8,712 bases of DNA, from assembly GCA_910584235.1 (NCBI GenBank), contig CAJTZD010000107.1, forward strand, positions 1 to 8,712, given 5' to 3'. Below the pieces are notes generated by a model that made no database searches, was not told the DNA's origin, and worked only from the letters and a program-made list of their open reading frames with translations. Shown here piece by piece: positions 6,505 to 8,712 of the stretch. Numbering within the stretch: position 1 is the first letter of the stretch; each line of letters begins with the position of its first letter. Position numbers and translations under genes: made by a program. The DNA is from an uncultured Acetatifactor sp. GTDB lineage: Bacteria > Bacillota > Clostridia > Lachnospirales > Lachnospiraceae.

Positions 6505-7791
6505 ATGGACACATACCGGGAACCGGCAAGGGATATCCCCGTAATCGCCAGAGCGGACGTAGTGGTGGCGGGCTCCGGGCCCGCGGGCGTCTCCGCCGCA
6601 ATCGCAGCGGCAAGGGAGGGAGCGAGCGTGGTGCTGGTGGAGCAGATGGGGAATGTTGGGGGGATTGCCACGGAGGGGCTCATGAGCCACTGGACGGGAG
6701 AGACAAAAGGAGGATTTTATGAAGAACTGCTAAAACGCTCCGCCGATACAGACTCTACGGAGAATCGCCATATCATCAATCCCGAGCGCCTGAAGACCGT
6801 ATTGCTGGAAATGCTGGAGGAAGCAGGCGTCAGGCTGATGCTGTATACGTTTGCCTGTGGGCCGGTGATGGAGGGAAACTGTATTCGCGGCATCATTGTG
6901 GAGAACAAATCCGGCAGAGGCGTCATTTATGGCAAAATCGTCATAGACGCCAGCGGAGACGGCGACATTGCGGCCCGGGCGGGAGTGCCTTTTAGCCTGG
7001 GCCGGGAATCGGACAACAGGATGCAGCCGGCCACGATTATGTTCAAGGTGGCGGGGGTGGATGTGGACAGAGGCGTCTTCCCGGGCTTTTTCGAAGATCA
7101 CCTGGAAATTCCCGCCGGGGACATCCAGCAGGTCGGCCGGGAAAACCTGCCCTTTCCGGCAGGACATGTACTTTTGTACCGCACAACGCTCCCCGGCGTG
7201 GTCACCTGTAACATGACCAACTGTATCGGAATCGACGGCACAAAAGCGGAGGACCTGACAAAAGCCACCATTGTATGCAGAAAGCAGATGGACAGCATCG
7301 TGGAGTTCCTGCGAAAGTTCGTGCCGGGATTTGAGGAATGCTATCTGATCAGCTCCGCTTCTCTGGTCGGCGTGCGGGAGACCAGACATTTTGAGGGGGA
7401 GTATGCGCTGGGTCAGGAGGACATTGTCTCGGCCAGAGTCTTTCCGGACTGGGTGGTAACCAAGGCGCACTTTAATTTCGATGTCCACAATATGACCGGG
7501 GACGGACTGGACGAGACAGGAGTGCAGAAAGAGTTCTCCCAGCCTCAGGGCTATACCATTCCCTATGGCTGCTTTGTACCCAAAAAGGTGGACAATCTCT
7601 ACCTTGCGGGAAGAAATATCAGCGGTACCCATATGGCCCATTCCAACTACAGAGTAATGCCGATCTGTGCCAATATGGGACAGGCTGTGGGGATTGCGGC
7701 AGCTATCTGCGCTGCCTCGGGCTGTCTGCCCCGGGCGCTGGATGTGAGGGCTGTGCAGAAGAGGCTGGAAGAGACAGGCGTGTCGGTATAG
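6505..7791 (+). CDS. FAD-dependent oxidoreductase, FAD_oxidored family
   Basis: This 428-residue flavoprotein lacks a signal peptide or membrane helix and is therefore cytoplasmic. Residues 18-47 form the Rossmann FAD-binding unit: strand ADVVVAG, GSGPAG (23-28), and acidic Glu46 at the end of the second strand, followed by NVGGIATEG (50-58). Further family marks are VIDASGDGDIAARAG (146-160), the GVRETRHFEGEY segment (289-300; commonly GxRESRR..G.Y in this family) and the C-terminal FAD motif LAGRNISGTHMAH (367-379), followed by SNYRVMPICANMGQAVGIAA (380-399). This fits the FAD_oxidored family (PF12831). Members often sit in polysaccharide or sugar operons, but their reactions are mostly unassigned. 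The start is ATG 6505, with AGGAGG at 6492-6497 seven bases before it. The gene follows the binding-protein gene by 97 bases and ends just before a terminator, so it is the last gene of the operon. An oxidation or reduction of the imported compound is inferred, not shown. Confidence 0.9.
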   Translation: MDTYREPARDIPVIARADVVVAGSGPAGVSAAIAAAREGASVVLVEQMGNVGGIATEGLMSHWTGETKGGFYEELLKRSADTDSTENRHIINPERLKTVLLEMLEEAGVRLMLYTFACGPVMEGNCIRGIIVENKSGRGVIYGKIVIDASGDGDIAARAGVPFSLGRESDNRMQPATIMFKVAGVDVDRGVFPGFFEDHLEIPAGDIQQVGRENLPFPAGHVLLYRTTLPGVVTCNMTNCIGIDGTKAEDLTKATIVCRKQMDSIVEFLRKFVPGFEECYLISSASLVGVRETRHFEGEYALGQEDIVSARVFPDWVVTKAHFNFDVHNMTGDGLDETGVQKEFSQPQGYTIPYGCFVPKKVDNLYLAGRNISGTHMAHSNYRVMPICANMGQAVGIAAAICAASGCLPRALDVRAVQKRLEETGVSV

Positions 7792-7821
7792 GAGAAAATA
7801 CAAGTTAAAATCAAAAAACAA

Positions 7822-7869
7822 CCGGCAAGAGGATAACGAATATGCTCTTGCCGGATTTGCTTTTTCTGT
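7822..7869 (+). terminator. Terminator after the oxidoreductase gene, possibly bidirectional
   Basis: CCGGCAAGAG (7822-7831) pairs perfectly with CTCTTGCCGG (7845-7854) around a 13-base loop. The + strand continues with a T-rich tail (ATTTGCTTTTTCTGTTT). On the minus strand the same stem is followed by TTGTTTTTTGATTTT, so it could also stop transcription arriving from the rubredoxin side. It lies 31 bases after the oxidoreductase stop. Confidence 0.85.
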
Positions 7870-7893
7870 TTAATTCTCTCATTGTCAGGAATT

Positions 7894-7931
7894 AGGGGCT
7901 AAAATCGTTATTGAACGACAGCCCCTTTTTT
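7894..7931 (+). terminator. Second hairpin with T6 tail in the convergent gap
   Basis: AGGGGCT (7894-7900) pairs with AGCCCCT (7920-7926), and inside it TCGTT (7905-7909) pairs with AACGA (7914-7918) around an ATTG loop. AAAA and C bulge between the two stems. T's at 7926-7931 follow on the + strand. On the minus strand only AATT follows. It fits a back-up + strand terminator or a 3' hairpin of the rubredoxin message, whose stop is only 16 bases from the hairpin. Confidence 0.7.
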
Positions 7932-7941
7932 ACATGGGAGT

Positions 7942-8115
7942 TTAGTTGTAGTTCTCGATGCAGGGCTGGAACATGCTTTTGTTCACACCGCACAGAGGGC
8001 AGCACCAGTCATCGGGAAGAGACTCGAAAGGAGTGCCGGGAGCGATGCCGTGCTCCGGGTCACCTTTCTCAGGATCATAAGTATAACCACAGGGATTACA
8101 AAAATATTTTTGCAT
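7942..8115 (-). CDS. Rubredoxin
   Basis: This 57-residue single-iron electron carrier starts at ATG 8115 (minus strand) and ends with TAA at 7942-7944. It shows the two iron-binding knuckles, CNPCGYTYD (Cys6, Cys9) and CCPLCGVNK (Cys39, Cys42). Between them is the family core GDPEHGIAPGTPFESLPDDW, matching the usual rubredoxin pattern almost throughout. A ribosome site AAGGAG (8125-8130) lies nine bases before the ATG. Two additional cysteines are unusual: Cys38, directly before the second knuckle where a hydrophobic residue is common, and Cys52 in a short tail (PCIENYN). The gene starts 23 bases after the rubrerythrin stop and is surely cotranscribed, so the protein probably feeds electrons to that peroxidase or to another oxygen-reducing enzyme. 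Confidence 0.95.
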   Translation of the reverse strand: MQKYFCNPCGYTYDPEKGDPEHGIAPGTPFESLPDDWCCPLCGVNKSMFQPCIENYN

Positions 8116-8124
8116 AATATCAGT

Positions 8125-8130
8125 CTCCTT
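8125..8130 (-). promoter_or_regulatory. Ribosome binding site of the rubredoxin gene
   Basis: AAGGAG on the minus strand lies nine bases before ATG 8115, within the 23-base gap to the rubrerythrin stop. This confirms a real short gene and the operon arrangement. Confidence 0.75.
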
Positions 8131-8138
8131 TTCTATTT

Positions 8139-8678
8139 TTAGCCAAAGTATCTCTTGAGCAGACCCTCAAAGGCTTTGCCGTGACGGGCCTCATCGCGGG
8201 CCATCTCGTGAACGGTGTCATGAATAGCGTCAAGGCCCAGCTCCTTGGCTCTCTTAGCCAGATCTGTCTTGCCGGCGGTAGCGCCGTTCTCGGCATCCAC
8301 CCTCATCTCCAGGTTCTTCTTAGTGGAAGCGGTTACCACTTCGCCCAGCATCTCCGCGAACTTAGCGGCATGCTCAGCCTCTTCGAAAGCAGCCTTTTCC
8401 CAGTACAGGCCGATCTCGGGATAGCCCTCTCTGTGGGCTACTCTTGCCATGGCAAGATACATACCTACCTCAGAGCACTCGCCCTCGAAATTGGCGCGCA
8501 GATCCTTTACGATATCCTCGCGCACGCCTTGGGCAACGCCTACCACATGCTCTGCAGCCCATGTCTTGTCAGCGGCCTGAGCCGTGAACTTCTCTGCGGG
8601 TGCATGGCAGATAGGGCACTCTGCGGGCGGATTGTCGCCCTCGTGAACATAACCGCATACTTGACATACATACTTCAT
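8139..8678 (-). CDS. rbr: Reverse-domain rubrerythrin (rubredoxin domain at N-terminus)
   Basis: This 179-residue cytoplasmic non-haem iron protein reduces hydrogen peroxide, and in clostridial relatives also takes part in oxygen reduction with NADH-derived electrons. The domain order is reversed compared with classical rubrerythrin. Residues 1-35 are a small rubredoxin-like domain with CQVCGY (Cys5, Cys8) and CPICH (Cys21, Cys24). Residues about 50-179 are a four-helix ferritin-like diiron domain. Candidate iron ligands are Glu67 in FEGECSE, Glu100 and His103 in EEAEH, and Glu163 and His166 in DEARHGK, with additional glutamates at 124-130 (LEMRVDAE). The start is ATG 8678 with AAGGAGA at 8687-8693. 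Upstream only 34 bases are visible, so no promoter or PerR site can be judged. It is followed by the rubredoxin gene in the same unit. Family assignment is firm; the exact ligand set is by analogy. Confidence 0.95.
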   Translation of the reverse strand: MKYVCQVCGYVHEGDNPPAECPICHAPAEKFTAQAADKTWAAEHVVGVAQGVREDIVKDLRANFEGECSEVGMYLAMARVAHREGYPEIGLYWEKAAFEEAEHAAKFAEMLGEVVTASTKKNLEMRVDAENGATAGKTDLAKRAKELGLDAIHDTVHEMARDEARHGKAFEGLLKRYFG

Positions 8679-8712
8679 ACTATTTATCTCCTTTTCTTTT
8701 AAAGAATATCTG

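Noticed and set aside
6730..7821. A 363-codon open frame on the minus strand opposite the oxidoreductase gene.
   Set aside because: It mirrors a clear FAD enzyme, has no recognisable motif and is rich in His, Arg and Pro as expected of an antisense shadow; the + strand gene has an excellent ribosome site and family motifs.
7911..8117. A 68-codon open frame on the + strand opposite rubredoxin.
   Set aside because: The minus strand encodes a clear rubredoxin with both CxxC knuckles; the + frame has no motif and begins within the terminator.
1..8712. CRISPR arrays, tRNA or rRNA genes, insertion sequences and phage or attachment sites.
   Set aside because: I found no regularly spaced repeats, no cloverleaf or rRNA-like stretch, no transposase or integrase and no flanking direct repeats; the genes are uniform in style and fit a normal chromosomal region.

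Overview
The window looks like chromosomal DNA of an anaerobic Firmicute, most likely a gut-type Clostridia/Lachnospiraceae member. The clues are strong AGGAGG-type ribosome sites, a YesM/YesN-style two-component system beside an LplABC/YtcQ-type carbohydrate importer, and a reverse-domain rubrerythrin paired with rubredoxin, which is typical of strict anaerobes. The taxon is an inference; no rRNA or other marker gene is present.

Left part (1-2768, + strand): the 3' part of a YesN-type response regulator with an AraC-family DNA-binding domain, whose receiver domain lies off the left edge. It is followed without a gap by a membrane sensor histidine kinase of the YesM/LytS class. A 153-base AT-rich gap (2769-2921) follows and contains an uninterrupted 18-bp hairpin ending in six T.

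Middle part (2922-7791, + strand): an apparent operon of two ABC sugar permeases (overlapping by 7 bases), a lipoprotein solute-binding protein with its own 121-base leader, a hairpin-bearing spacer, and a cytoplasmic FAD-dependent oxidoreductase. The likely story is that the two-component system senses a carbohydrate or glycoside outside the cell and switches on the importer. The importer brings the compound in and the flavoenzyme acts on it or on a derived product. No ABC ATPase is encoded here, as is usual for this importer class, which borrows a shared MsmX-type ATPase. The substrate cannot be read from the sequence.

Right part (7792-8712): a 150-base convergent intergenic region with two hairpin terminators. 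It is followed on the minus strand by a two-gene oxidative-stress unit: a rubrerythrin with its rubredoxin domain at the N-terminus, transcribed first, and a 57-residue rubredoxin. These probably pass electrons to reduce hydrogen peroxide or oxygen and are unrelated to the sugar operon.

Most of the window belongs to well-known families. The least explained parts are the pairing of an FAD_oxidored-family enzyme with an orphan carbohydrate importer, the unusually long hairpin between the regulators and the importer, and the extra cysteines in the rubredoxin.
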